Of a stretch of 58,555 nt of DNA, positions 37,816 to 50,764 are shown one piece after another. Source of the DNA: Zygnema cylindricum (lineage: Eukaryota > Streptophyta > Zygnematophyceae > Zygnematales > Zygnemataceae); the NCBI GenBank assembly GCA_037447655.1, contig JBBHKE010001612.1, positions 382,677 to 441,231 of the forward strand. The letters run 5' to 3'. Made by a program: the position numbers and the translations under genes. The notes beneath the pieces were generated by a model. That model was given only the letters and a program-made list of their open reading frames with translations. It did not search any database and had not been told where the DNA came from. Numbering within the stretch: the first letter of the stretch is position 1; every line of letters starts with the position of its first letter.

Positions 37816-39871
37816 CTAAAAAAATTAATTACAGCAAAAAGAAACTAGAAATAAAATACAAAATGTGAAGAGGAGTTTGAAATAAGAATTGTAATTTACA
37901 AAATCTTTAATATTCGAAACTTTATTAAAATATCAGATTCAAACTTTTATAATTTCAAAATCTTTTAAGATTTGGAAACTTTGGCAGTTTGAACGACACT
38001 TGTTTTGAAACCTTCCGATAAACATAAAAATATAAAAAAAATGTGATTCAATTTTCCGACTATTGTAAAAAAACTTAATTTGTTTCGGAAAACAACTTTG
38101 TCATAAGTCATGAAACAAAATGGAGATTATTACTTTAGTGATTTGATGCACAACGGCGACCGCGAAAACAAAACCACAAAATATTGTGCCGGTTTATTTT
38201 ATGGTAACTGACCTTAAAAAAAAGACCTTCCCACCTCCTCCCTCCATTAACCCTTCCTCCCAATCTTCACCCCCCTCACTTCCTTCTTCTCCTCCCTTTC
38301 TCTTCCTTTCCATCTTTATTTTGATTTCTAGCCTCGTTACCTCTTCCCTCCAACCCGCCACTTTTCCTTCCTCCTCCTTCATTTCTCCTCCAACCCCTGT
38401 TTTCTCCTCCCGACTCATCTCCTTCCCCCATCCCTTCCCCTCTTCCTTCCTCTCTTCATTTTGCATTTTGAAATCCAAAGAGGATGAAAGGAGGGAATCC
38501 CGGAAAAGGCGCCGCAAAAGGCGGGGATCTTCGCACGTGTATGTATGTGAAATGTACGGAGTGTTTTTTGGCGTCGGGTGTGGGCCGAATCTTGTCGGCT
38601 AGTCCGTACGGATGAATTTGGAGAGTTTCAGCTGTACGGATATATTTATACGGATGGGATTGTACGGAATTGTTGACGGGAGGTAGTTAATTGTTGGGCA
38701 GGAAAATGGAAATCTGGGCCAAAAAACTTTTGAGTTTTAGGGTTTCGGATTTTAAATCGAGGGTTTAAACGCGCCATTTTTATTTTATTTTTTTCATTTT
38801 GAAGTGGAAGTTGAATTCAAGTTTTAATTCTAGTTTGAATTTGAATTTGAATTATTAACATTATTTTTTTTTTTTTTAATTCTTCTATTCCATAATTATC
38901 GTTCCATTGGCATATTCTTACCTTCCCCAAATGGTGGATTCTCAGAGATTGCCACGTGGCAACCCTAATAGGCAGAAAGAGGATGAGCCTTCAATAAGAC
39001 AAATTGTCAACACGCGAATGGTGAAAGCTATTTTGTCCTTTTGTGATATCTTTTCTAAAGACAGCTCCGCCTTATGGAACTGTCTCAGCCCACCAGACAG
39101 TACAAACACATCCTAATGTTTTGACATGTTTTTTTCTCGGTTAGATTTGTGTTTGTATGTGAATTTTCACATTTAGATGGCACCATTTATAGTGTCGCTT
39201 GTTGTCTGCCTCTCCCTCTCCCTCTCCTTACCCCTACCCCTACCTCTCCCTCTCCTTCCCCTTTAGATGGCACCATTAATAGTGTGGCTTGTTGTGAGCT
39301 GATCCACTCTATACAGTTCTATAAACTAGGTGCCTTTTCACTCCAACTCGTGATATCACTAGAAACATTTAAATAGACTTGAAAAGGTAATAGTGAAGTG
39401 CACTCTAATGATAGTTAAGGGTGTGCACAATTGTTAACAATGTCGTTTGCGTTTCGCAGGAAGTTTTTTGAACTGAACTCTACTCACCCTCATTTTGTCA
39501 TGTATTTTTGCTGGATAAAAATGTCAGTTCACACAATGTGTATGTTTTCAAATCAGGCGAGGTTTAATTAATCTCATTTTTGTACTAAATCTGAGTCAAA
39601 GTTTCTAAAAGACCGCTAAGACATGGGTGTCCAAACTAATTACGGTATAGTGTCCTTAAATCGATTTAGTGTCCTTTTCTTTCCTAAAATGTCCTTGCTA
39701 ATTATTTTAGTCTGTCAAGACTAGCAACTACGTTTATTACTATTGATCAACTTTTCTGGGAAAGCCTCAGCCGTTCTATAATTTCTCCTTAGCATTCTGC
39801 TATCATTTCCCAATCTTATAGTTTATGTCAGTGTCTTTTGCTCTACTTCCTGTCTATGTTTTCTTGTGCAG
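37816..39871. other. Right edge of module 1 and unique spacer
   Basis: 37900-38600 still matches 57880-58400 in places, including a pyrimidine-rich stretch (38225-38460). Beyond that the sequence is unique. 39172-39204 and 39262-39294 are two copies of TTTAGATGGCACCATTTATA type sequence 90 bases apart with CT repeat between. No gene recognised. Confidence 0.5.
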
Positions 39872-40570
39872 AAAATTCACGAGCAAATCTTTTTAAAAGC
39901 AGCAAGACAGGCTTTGCCGCAATCTCTAAATTTTGTGCGAGACAGATAAGGTAAAATAATAATCCCATAAATCCTTTGGTGTTTGTTTATCTGCAGTGGG
40001 TTTTTCGGAAACTTGTATCGCAATGGTCGTGTTTTCTCAGTGTGTCAACTCTGTTCTCCTCTACTTGCAGGTACAAAATTGACCAATGAGGACAGACTCA
40101 AACTACCAGAAGCTTTTTAAAAGCTAACCTGCTCCTGGAAATATTATTGGGCGACATTCTTTGCAGGATTTCCCGTCTCGTTTCTCTTCTGAAAAGATAG
40201 GACCTGGTTTTATGTCACAAAAGAACATGGTTGAGGTCGTTAATTTGAGCGATGATGAAGAAGAAGAGGAGGTTTACTGTCAGGCAAATGATGCCGCCAA
40301 TAACCTCAAAGCTCGACTGGGAATTGGGTCTGTACGGATGAAAGAGGATTTTTTGGAATCCGGAAGAATGGAGGAATTGCGAGCTAATGTGGAGGCCATG
40401 TTAGTGAAAATTTGAGATTCTCAGATAAAAGATGCCCTTGTGAGAGTGCCTGTGAAATTTGACTCAGCAAAACAGTACATTGAAATAATTCGACCATTGC
40501 TGTTAGAGGAGTTTCAAGCTTAGTGTCAAATTGCTTATGAAGAGGCAAAGATGGGAGGAAATACAGACAG
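39872..40570 (+). pseudogene. Sen1/senataxin-like helicase fragment
   Basis: Exon-like segments: 39872-39950 (KTGFAAISKFCARQI, donor GTAAAA) and 40167 onward (NLSDDEEEEEVYCQANDAAN, then RVPVKFDSAKQYIEIIRPLL and LEEFQA). The run VP...F.S...Y...PLLLEE is what I recall ahead of the helicase core of Sen1/MAA3-type RNA-DNA helicases. The frame contains TGA at 40413-40415 and TAG at 40521-40523, the latter after EEFQA where Gln is usual, and the segment joining the two exons has a stop in the expected phase. Called a pseudogene; the helicase core itself is not present. Confidence 0.4.
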
Positions 40571-40574
40571 TAAA

Positions 40575-40745
40575 GACAGTTCAACGGTCAGTACTGTCAG
40601 TTTTAACAGTTCAACGGTGTCAATTTTAACATTTCAACGGTGTCAGTTTTAACAGTTCAACGGTCAGTTTTAACAGTTCAACGGTGTCAGTTTTACCAGT
40701 TCAACGGTCATTTTTAACTGTTCAACGGTGGCAGTTTTGAGGTTG
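40575..40745. repeat. Minisatellite, unit about 22-27 bp
   Basis: Seven or so copies of TCAGTTTTAACAGTTCAACG with or without GTG. Confidence 0.9.
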
Positions 40746-41879
40746 ATGTCACTTGAGAGAGTCGATATTTTTTCGTTGGGAAGGTTCGTGGGAAGGTTCG
40801 TGGCTGAGGCAGGGGCTGATGGAGGGGGGGAGGGGGAGGGGAGGGGAGAGGAGGAGGGGAGAGGGGGAGGGGGAGGGGTGAGGGGGATAAGGCTACAGGG
40901 GGCGTTCATCTATTGGGGAGGGTGAGTTGCTTTCTCCATAAAAATATTAGTTCTGAATCATCTAATATCTGGGGGAAGAGAGGGAAAGAGAGGGAGAGTG
41001 AGAGGAAGGGAGGGAGTTAGAGAGAGGGAGAGAGAGGAGGAGAGAGAGGGAGAGGAGGGAGAGAGGGAGAGAGAGAGAGAAATGATTATCTCCATTTATT
41101 GTTTTTCTTTCTAATTTTTTCTTTTGTTGGGGGTGGGGTTGGAGGGAGAGAGAGGGTTACAGATCGGCCTAGATAAGGAGAATGCTAATAACGCTTTCGT
41201 TTAAATCACTCTCATGATAAGAACCAAACAGGTAAAAAAAAAAAAAAAAATGTGTTTTTTTTGTTTTTTTGAAGGAAACAGGTAAATTTATATTTTTTAA
41301 TTTTATTTTTAGATTTTTTTTTTTGTGTTTTTTGTTCCTCCCCCTCCCTCTCCCTCTCCCCCTCCCTTTCCCCTTCCTACTCGCTCTCTCTTCCCTTGGA
41401 TAATGATTCTTATTCATATCCACACTAATTAGGGTATTTACATACCTCTATATATACACATATATATATGTATGAGTATGTGTATATGTATTCTTTTTTA
41501 CCTTATTATCCTTATCTTTCCACGCTAACTACGGTATGAAATTGTGACCTTATGTGTACATTGCATTCCCATCCACACTAATTATGGTGTCGTTGCTTTT
41601 TATTTTTTATGGTAGGAAACTTTCTTATCCCCTCTCTTAATTCTGACGCATCGGAGAGATTTTTGACTTTTGCTCGGTTTTGGGCGTCATTGAGTTACCA
41701 AAAACCACACTAATTATTGTATATCAACATTATTTTAAAAGTTTTAACTTCCGGCACTGGGCCCCCACGAGGAGGCGTCGTACGGAATGTACGGAATGTA
41801 CTGTAGGACAAGTGCATGGAGGGGAGGCCATGAGGGGACGTGACGTCACAAGGACACATTTTTTATTTTTTTTCAAAAT
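40746..41879. other. GA-rich tracts and AT-rich spacer
   Basis: 40820-40880 and 40970-41090 are G/A-rich. TGACGTCA stands at 41841-41848. No gene recognised before module 2 begins near 41880. Confidence 0.5.
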
Positions 41880-42924
41880 GTTTGGTTTTTCAAATTTTGA
41901 AACTTTTGATGAGATAGAGATTTTTTTTTACATTAATTTTGATGTTTTTTCAAAATCAGATAGCTCCCAAAAAAAAAAGGGAGGGGGTGTTTCTGTATAA
42001 ATAACTATTTTTTTTTTTTATGTTTTTATGTTTTTATGTTTTTATGTTTCCCTTTTTTTTCTTTTTTTTGAATTGGAAAAACGGTTTTTGAATACTTCTC
42101 TTTTTAAAATATTAAGCAAAAGCTCATTCACATAATTTATTTATATAGAAAAAGAAAACATATATTTTCTTTTCCATTTGTTAAATGTACAATGAATGGA
42201 AAGTAAAAACTTCAAAAAAAAGTTGTTAAATCGACTACTACCCTTTTTTTAAAAACGTGATGGATATTTTCTTTGAATTCGGGAAAAAAAAAAAAGATGA
42301 TACGAAATTGAGACCGAGTCCATAAAACTTACAAAAAATAAAAAAAAGTGTTAAGGAATTTATATCAGCTTCTATCGACAATAATATAATAATATGATGA
42401 TATAAGAATATAATGGTATAATAATATAACAATATAATTATGTAATAACATAATAATATGATAATACAAAAATATATCAATATAATAATATAATGGTATA
42501 ATAATATATCAATATAATAATATAATAATGAAGTAATATACTAATATGATAATAATAATAAAAACAATACTACACTAATAAAATAATGAAAAAAAATAAC
42601 AACATGTAACATTTATAACATGTAATATTATCTCCTCACGTTACTTGTTTTATACATTTCTTTATCTTTTTCCATTCTTTTAAAATAATTAAAATTGTGT
42701 CCCGCATGCAAAAGGACCCCCGAAGGAAAAAATGCCAATGGAACAAAAATACGAAATACCGCCATCACTTTTTGCGAGAGGGAGAGGGAGAGGGGGGGAG
42801 AGGGAGAGGGAGAGGGAGGGAAAGAGGGAGAGAGAGAGAGCCCCCTCCCCCTCCTCTCCCTCTTCCTCTCTCTTTCCCTCTCTCTTGCCTTCTCCTTCTT
42901 TTCTTCAGTTTCCAATTCGCTTAA
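41880..42924. repeat. Left edge of module 2, AT-rich with TAATA repeats
   Basis: Matches 17940-18130 at its start. 42370-42610 is a degenerate ATAATATAAT repeat; 42776-42840 is GA-rich. Confidence 0.6.
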
Positions 42925-43199
42925 CGGAAACTGAAACGGAAATTGAAACTCGAACGGAAACACTCGGGAACTGAAACTGAAACGGTAATGGAAATGGAGA
43001 TGGAAACGGAAACAAAAACGGAAATTGGAACTGAAACAGATATGGAAACAGAATGGGAAATAGAAACGGAAACAGAAAAGGGGGCAAAAACTGAACTGAA
43101 ACGGAAACGGGATGGAAAGGAAACGGGAACTGTAACAGGAACTGAAACGGAAACTGAACAAAATTACTGACTCGGAAACTGAACAAAATAACAGACTAG

Positions 43200-43380
43200 G
43201 AAATTATTAGTGTAAAGAAAAAATTAGCGTCATTCATTCTAATTTAGTGCCAGGAGACGTGGCAGATTATGGTCCACGTCCTTAAATAGTGTAGTTTATT
43301 CTATTTAAGGTATTAATGTCAAAATTTTGGGGTGCCGATATAGAGTTCATAACGCTAATAACGATTCGCGGTGTAGTGTA
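43200..43380. mobile_element. Diverged MITE copy
   Basis: Contains CCACGTCCTTAAAT and GGAGACGTGGCAGATT, matching the inverted interior of the MITE at 30328, and ends with ATAACGATTCGCGGTGTA, close to its terminal repeat. The left terminus is not clear. Confidence 0.6.
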
Positions 43381-43421
43381 CGGCTAACACAAGGTCCCGG
43401 GTTCGATCCCCGGCTTGGCCA
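43369..43421 (+). pseudogene. tRNA-like 3' half, possibly tRNA-Val(AAC)-derived
   Basis: Reads CTAACAC then AAGGTCCCGGGTTCGATCCC and CGGCTTGGCCA. The T arm is perfect (CCGGG, TTCGATC, CCCGG... read with one-base shift) and the B box is GGTTCGATCCC. CTAACAC resembles a Val anticodon loop. The D arm is missing and the sequence is joined directly to the MITE end. A SINE fragment is equally possible. Confidence 0.5.
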
Positions 43422-44090
43422 TTTTCCAAAGTTTTCACTTTGGCGCCCATGCGATATGTTGAATATCGCCGATCCTCAATAATGGAAACGGAAACAAAAA
43501 CGGAAATTGGAACTGAAACAGATATGGAAACAGAATGGGAAATAGAAACGGAGACAGAAAAGGGGGCAAAAACTGAACTGAAACGGAAATGGAAATGGAA
43601 TGGAAAGGAAACGGAAACTGTGATAGGAACTGAAACGGAAACTGAACAACATTACTGACTCGGAAACTGAAACAGAAACTGAGACAAAAAACAAAAAAAA
43701 AACTGAACTAGGAACTAAATCTCTAACTGAGACAGAAATTGAAACTTTAACGGAATCTGAAACTGAAACTGAGACAGGAACTAATACTGAAACTGGAATG
43801 AAACTGAAACAACATCTGGAATGGAATAGCTGAAACAGAAACTGATACTGAAACTGGAACTGAAACTAAAACTGAATGAAACTAACGGAACTAAATGCGA
43901 ATAAAAACTGAATGAAGTTTAAAACTGCGCCGGATCTAAAGGGGAAATTAAATACAAACTGAATAAAAACGGAACAAAAACTGAAACAGAAATCGAAGTA
44001 AAAACTGAAACTGAATGGAAATCATAATAGAAAGAGACTAAAAACGGAACAAAAACTGAAAGTAATACTAGAACTAAACAGAAATTGAAA

Positions 44091-44915
44091 CTGAAAAGCA
44101 TAAGCAAACAAAACTCAAACCCAAAAAAAAAAAAAAAAATGCAAAATGGGAACACTAAAGCAAAAATGAACGAAAAGAGATGAAAACAGAACGAAAAAAC
44201 AAAAAACCACAAAAAACAATGAAATAAAAAGATAAAACAGAAAATAAAATAAAATAAAACCATCTAGCTAAAAAATAGCAAAAGATAAATAACTTGAGGT
44301 TGAACCAAACAAAAAACAAAAATCGAGAAAGAATCCATCCAAAAAAACATCATTAAAGTAAAAAGTAAAAACTGAAAAATTAATCAAAAAACTCGTGAAA
44401 CTGAACTGAAAAAGATGTCAAGTTTGACATCGAATGTTACAAAAAATAAAGAAACCGAAGATTAAAAATATTTCAACTTTCTAATTCCCTTTTCTTGTGT
44501 GTCTTCCCAAAAATCTATTCAAAAAAAAGGAAAAAAAAAAAAAACCTTTTTCCTCCCAATCTACCAAAAAAGACATTAAAAAAAAAACCCGCCTTTCCCA
44601 AAAACTGAAGCCGAAATAAAGATTTCTTTTTCGAAAAAACCTCAAGTTTTTTATTTTTTCTCGACTCAAAAGGGAATTTTTTTCTGAAAATTCGATGAAG
44701 ACTTCCTTATTGAAAAATAACTTGAAGAAAAACTTCCTGAAACTGAAGAAGACTTTTTTTTTCGAACTCCCCAAAAAAAAGAGTTTTATTTGAACTCGAC
44801 GAAAACTTTGTTATTTAGAATAACTTGAAGAAGAAACTGATTTATTTTCAACTTGAAGAAGACTCTTTAAAAAAAAAAAAATTGGAGAAGTTCCACGAAA
44901 AAAAATCTGTCGATC
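44091..44915. repeat. AT-rich stretch with AACTTGAAGAAGAC-type repeats, copy 2
   Basis: Parallel to 19961-20692, including CCCAAAAACTGAAGC and the AACTTGAAGAAGA series. No gene called. Confidence 0.6.
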
Positions 44916-46872
44916 CTATCTTCTTCTGCCGAACTTTTTATGTTTTTGGGAAGTTTTATGCAATTTCGAATCAGTTTTTTGGATTCCGAATCCTAAATAC
45001 ATTAAAAAAATAAGGGAAAAATAAATAAATAAACAAACAAATAAAGTATAGGAAAGGAAGGAGGAAAAAAAAAAAAAGGGAAAACAAATAACACCTACAA
45101 CCTCCAAATTATTTAGTTCTAAGCTAATTTTACATTGCTCCTCCCTCTCTCGCTCTCTCTCTCTCCTTCTCCCTCTCACACACTTTTCAAAATTTCATCC
45201 CCATCCTCTTTTTTTTCTCCTTTCATTTCCCCCTATTGTTTTTTCCTCCTTTTTTCCCTTATTTTTCTCCACCTTTTTTTTTCCTCTTTTTTATTTCCTC
45301 TTTTTTTATCCCTTCATCTCTCCTCCCACTCCTTTTCTTCTCCCTTCTTTTCATTTTTTTTTCTTTTCCCTTCCATTTCCCCCTTCCTCCCTCTTTCTTC
45401 CCCTTCTCCCATTTTTCTTCCCCCTCCCCATTCTCTTCTCCTCCCCACTTTTTTTTTTTTTTTTTGGGAAAATAGCATTTCCACTTTATTTTTCTTTTTC
45501 TTTTTTTTAGGAAGTAAATAAACAGAAAAAACAATAAATAAAAAAAAAAAAACTTACCTCGGAAAATTGACGCCAATTCCTCAATTTTCTCTAACTTTTG
45601 ATTTTTTTTTTTCTCCTCTTTGAAAGATTTCTTGTCGTTTTCGAATTTTTTTTTATCCTCCTCCAATTCCCTTCTCTCCACCGCTATTTGTTTCCTCGCC
45701 TCCCTCAAATATTCCTCCTCGTTTTCAATAATTTCTTTGTCTTTTTGTACAATTTCCTTTTCTTTTCGAATATATTCGGTTTCGAAACTTTTCCTCTCTC
45801 CCTCCCTTTCCCTTCTCTCCTTCTCCACTTTCTCTCTCGCCTCCTCCCTTTCCTTCCTCTCCTTCTCCACTTTCTCTCTCTCCTCCTTCATTTCCTCCCT
45901 CTCCTTCTCCACTTTCTCTCTCTCCTCCTCCATTTTCTCTCTCTCCTCCTCCCTTTCCTTCCTCTCCTTCTCCACTTTCTCTCTCTCCTCCTTCATTTTC
46001 TCTCTCTCCTCCTCCCTTTCCTTCCTCTCCTTCTCCACTTTCTCTCTCTCCTCCTCCATTTCCCTCCTCTCCTCCTCCACCTTCTCTCTCTCCTCCACCA
46101 ATTTCCATCTCAAGGCATCGTTTTCTCCCAACAATCTGCCGTTTTCTGCCATTATTTTGTCGTTTTCTGCCTGTACTTTGTCGTTTTCTTCCTTGACAGA
46201 ATCCCAATTTGAGGGACTGTTTTCTCCCTTTAATTTATCAAAATTTATCCTCAAAGCTTCAATTTCCCCCTTAAAACTTTCATTTATTCCCTCTAAAGCC
46301 TCCTTTTCCTTCTGGTAAGCATCCCTCTCCCCCTTCAAAATATTGTTCTCTCTCTTTAAATTGTCGTTTTCGCCCTTCAAAGTTTCCATTTTCCCTTCCA
46401 AATTGTCATTTAATCCTTGTAAATTATCACTTCTCACCTTCAATTCACCATTTATTTCCTCCAAAATGTCATTTTTTCTCTTTAGAAGATCCTTTTCTAC
46501 CTTCAAGTCGCCATATTCTACCTCTAATCTCTTAATTTCTACCTTCAAATCCCCATTTTCTGCCTTTAATTTGTTATTTTCTCCCTTTTCGTCGTCGTTT
46601 CCTCCATTAAATTTGTCGTTTTCCGCTCTCAAAAATACAATTTCCCTTGATAAAGCTTCATTTCCAGCCTTAAAATTATCCCTTTCAGTCTCTAAAACAT
46701 TATTAGTGTGACGCAATTCTTCGTCTTCCCTCTGAACATCGTCATAAGCCGATTTGTATCTCACATTCTCCTCGTTTAAACGGTTTTTCTCCACCCATAA
46801 TTGTTGAATTAAACCGTTTAAATGTTGATTTTCGGCGTTTAATCGCTGGACTTCAGCGTCGAGGTTGAAACA
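44916..46872 (-). CDS. Coiled-coil protein gene B, paralogue of A
   Basis: Main exon 46872-45558 after GTACTTTCAG, phase 0: CFNLDAEVQRLNAENQHLNG, then about 430 residues of heptads (LKGEND, VEKERKEREEEREKM repeats), ending ASIFRG before GTAAGT. A short exon around 45090-45115 (ISLELNNLEVV, donor GTGTTA) and the last exon 44992-44916 (FGIQKTDSKLHKTSQKHKKF, TAG) correspond to the ends of gene A with mostly conservative changes. Longer than A by about 100 residues through extra coil repeats. No counterpart of A's first coding exon (22986-22954) is found upstream, so it either uses another start exon or has lost its start. Function unknown. Confidence 0.65.
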
Positions 46873-47261
46873 CTGAAAGTACAAAAAAAAGGAAAAGAGG
46901 GAGAGGGAGAGGTAGAGGGAGAGGGAGAGGAGGAAGGGCCGAGGGAAATGAGAGGAACAGGAAAACCAAAAGAAAAGAAGAGGATAAAAAAAGTGGATGG
47001 AAATGGAAAAAAATGAAATAACAAATGATCCAAAACTTGAAATGGAGAACCAGAAAATGATGGACAAACATCATTGTTTATTGAACAGGATGGAAGGAAA
47101 GAGCGACAGAGCGATGGAGAGAAGGGAAAGGAGAGGGTGAAGGCGAGAAAGAGAGAGAGAGAGAGAGATAGAGAGACGGCGAGAGAGAAGGGAGAGAGAG
47201 AGAGAGAGAAAGGAGAGAGAGGGACTGAAGCCGAAGACTGGGAGAGGAGATCCTGTGGCAC
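46873..47261. repeat. GA-rich tracts 5' of gene B
   Basis: 46895-46935 and 47140-47225 are purine repeats. The sequence CATCATTGTTTATTGAACAGG near 47069 aligns with the place of A's start exon but lacks it. Confidence 0.7.
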
Positions 47262-50200
47262 ACTTTTTGTACCTTTTTCCGAAACTCCCGGAGGCACTTC
47301 CCTGGGATGTAGGACGAGGTACGGAGTGTAGGTTCGGTTTTTAGGTTCGGAATGTGAAGTCGACGTGTCATTTCCCTATTGAACGAAGCAGCAGTTTGAA
47401 AGGTTAAAAGGCGGTGGCGGGAAACGACAAAATGTGACGTTGATAATCTGCGAAGAAAATGACGAAACGGTCCTACGTTCCGTCGGCGCCTATTTTGTCG
47501 CTAGTTGCAGCAGAAAAGTTAAAATGTTTTTAAAATAGTAATTTGTCGTATTTGGTAGACGTGACAGGTCTGTCAGGGTTCACAAAAAATATGGTTTAGA
47601 ATGAGTACTTCGTCGTTGAAAAAAATAAAATAAAAATTAACGGTTTGACGGGCGCGTTGGGAATGTCGCTGTTTACAAAAGAAAAAGCATTGTACTAAAT
47701 TGGTTCATACGTTATTATGCTTTTTATGTACTGTACGGCTGGACACGTGTCACTGAAAAACTTACCAGAGAGATGACATGCTATTTTTGGCGGTAGATTA
47801 TATTCGCCGGCGAACTAAAGTCTAAACGAATGCGGTGAACTTTAGCTACGCCAATGCCGTAATTTACGCCGTAATTTTCGCTGTATTTGAGACTATTAAC
47901 CAGTCTGCCACGTGGCTGCAGTAAAATATATGTTTATCGCATGACAGTTACTGCAAAAACGTGGCAACCATATTTACAATTGTGGTAAACCTTATCTTTT
48001 GGCGCCGGACATGCAACGAATGGGGACATCTTTTGGAAATCTATTTCCGAACCTGAGTTTACATTCCGGACCTAAAATGCACGTGATGTCACCCATTGAC
48101 GGCGGAGAAAAGATAGCTTCTGACTGTTCTTTACCGCGGTCAGCTGTACGGATAAATGTGATACGCCAAATATAGATCCCAGATTTGATTCTCGAGTCCC
48201 CAATATCTACACACAAGCCAGAAAATCCCTGAGAATCGTGCGTACAAGAGGTTTATGAGCCAGCCGAGGCGGGAAAATAAAAAAACAAAAATACGCGCGA
48301 AATTTTAAAAATAGAAAAGAGCTCGAAAAATAATTGAGCTCCTAAAGAAAAAGGAGCGCGAAAAAAAAAAAAAATCAGTTGCCGTCACCGAAGCAATTGA
48401 TGACTCTAATGAACTGCACCTTTGCCAATATATCGGCACCCGGCACGGAATTTTGGAAAACAAATCGATACGCGATATAAAGGCGTTCCTGTTCCGGCGA
48501 TTTTAAATCTCTCGATATGCGACACCGACGCGCTTTTGCATCAAATACAATACACGTTACGTTTCATCTTAAAAAGGCAAAGGGGGTAAAAGTCCATGGA
48601 GGAAAATTAAGAAAAGGGCACCGAATCTGTACACCACCGAAGTGCAAAAAACTCATCAACACTCGATATTTCAAAACTGAAAGTCCAAACAAGAGAAGCA
48701 AGGGCAATTTTTTTTGGTCGCACCGTACAACATCAAGAATTGATTTTGAATCCACTTGCCTCCCTAAATTGGTAATTTTAGTATGGCAAAATGTTGCCCT
48801 CGACCAATAGTCTTATGAACCCCCGAAAAGAATAAAGCGACCACCATGAGACAACGTTTTGCGTGAAATGCATAACAGTGCGTCAAGATAGCGTGGCAAA
48901 GGGTAAACAAAATGGATAACATCAAAATTAATAATAACTTTATCGTCAAACGCACAATGGAAAAAACCATCCGGGTACAACTACGAGAAAAAAATACAAA
49001 AAACGTTCAACCACTACAAGAGTCTAAAGTTAATAAAATTGAGTCCTAACAATTATGCAAATTAAACAATAAAATAATTACCCTAAATAACTACCTAGAC
49101 AAATAACTAAAAATATGACCACCTTTGCTAAATAAAGTCCACAATTGTGAAGACTGGTGATACAAAGGAGATCCCTTGTATGGCATTTAATGTGATATGA
49201 AATTTGATGAAAACACACCGCCGTGACAAATGTACGACCGACGGATCGACGTAAATGATTAAACGATCATGCCTTACAGTAAACACCTCGAGATGGACAA
49301 AATTTTAGCGATTAACTTTGTCGAGATGTGTGAAAAACGCGTTGTTGTATACAAATCAGAATGAGTTGAATCATATGGAACTACTAAGAGATGAAGTGTA
49401 CCCATAAATGTCAATACAATATTAGATTTTGCTTTTGTCCACATTTACATGTGTCACAAACAATACATAAGTTATACAATCACTTGTGAATCGTGGAATA
49501 ATTAAATTTGTCGTAATATTTAATATTCATTTTCCAGAGTTATTTACACATACAACTCAATGAATCGTGCGTTATATTAGGAATTACACTAGCCTAACCA
49601 TTTTGTGTAGTCTAAAAAGTGATTTTTTTGTATTGGCGATACGTTGTTTGACTTTTGTCGTATCATATTTTTCTAATGGCATTCTACACTTCGATGCCTA
49701 TTCTCGGTACCATTAAATAAAAATTAGTGCAAGCTTTAATGTAGCGTTAGTAACGTTATTTTGTGTATCGGTGTCGAAATAGTAGAAATTCATATTATTA
49801 GTTTTATGTCTTAATGTCAAATTCCGCGTCAATTTTTTTGAGTGTACGTATGTTGAGCTGGCAAAACACTATTTAAAAATAATTTCATCCGCACGGTGAC
49901 GTACATGTAGGTTTGAAAATTGCTCGAGAAATACAAATTAAACGAGTAGTTGTATTACTGGTGATTTTACATTATTTCATGGTTTAGATTACATAGATTA
50001 CATAATAATATATAAATGTGCACTTGATGTTCACGTTTTTTGTAAGGGCTAATAACTGCTTCGGTTTAGTTTACATGCAAAATTTACTTAACGTTATCAA
50101 AACGAAGTATCATGTAGATCTTTTAAACGAAGAAAGACTTACCGTACATAACGGTTTTTTTATGAAAAATATTCAAAATAGATAACAGTAAATGAAAACT

Positions 50201-50764
50201 TTTTAAATTAGCGTAAACGAATGGTAATCCAATCTATGATTCTTGACCAAAAAAGTCCGCGACAAAACTAGTGTTACTAGCGCAAATAAGATGGGCGGTG
50301 TATCTAACAATATCATGGACTATACAACATCGCGATACAAAAAAAATGACATCTCATTAGAGTACATGCTACATATCCTCTCAATATCTATAGGCAAATT
50401 GGATACGTTGCAATACATTACAATTGACCCTCGACATATAAAATATTGACATAGTTTTGTAGACCCTACCTTTGGGTTTTGGCCGCAAATTAGAAGGTTT
50501 TTCTTAAGCCTCGAAAACATTTACGAATTTGAAATTTATGTGATGTCATCCAGTGACATCATAATTTTTTTATGGTTATCCTTACATTGGCCAGCCGTAC
50601 GGAAATATTGTTTAGCACAAAAATAGTGTTTCATAAAAACGTTTTGAGTTACGACCACATTGTAACCTCAAACCGACAGTGAAAGAAATTGTAATTTATA
50701 TTTTTGCTTGTGCTCGAAAAGACATAGTTTTGAGTGGCGAAAAAAAGGACATTCCTGCGCCTAA
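47262..50764. repeat. Duplicated spacer, copy c (module 2, left part)
   Basis: Parallel to 23305-27079 and 28727-30745, then from about 50425 (CAATTGACCCTCGACATATA) to 31263 onward. Lacks the MITE (30328) and the TIR element (31295). No conserved open frame. Confidence 0.7.

Larger units (their letters stand above)
42925..44090. repeat. Hexamer satellite arrays at the left of module 2
   Basis: Arrays at 42925-43165 and 43480-44090. The segment 42998-43100 is repeated almost unchanged at 43483-43585, so the satellite itself has been duplicated around an inserted repeat. Confidence 0.9.
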
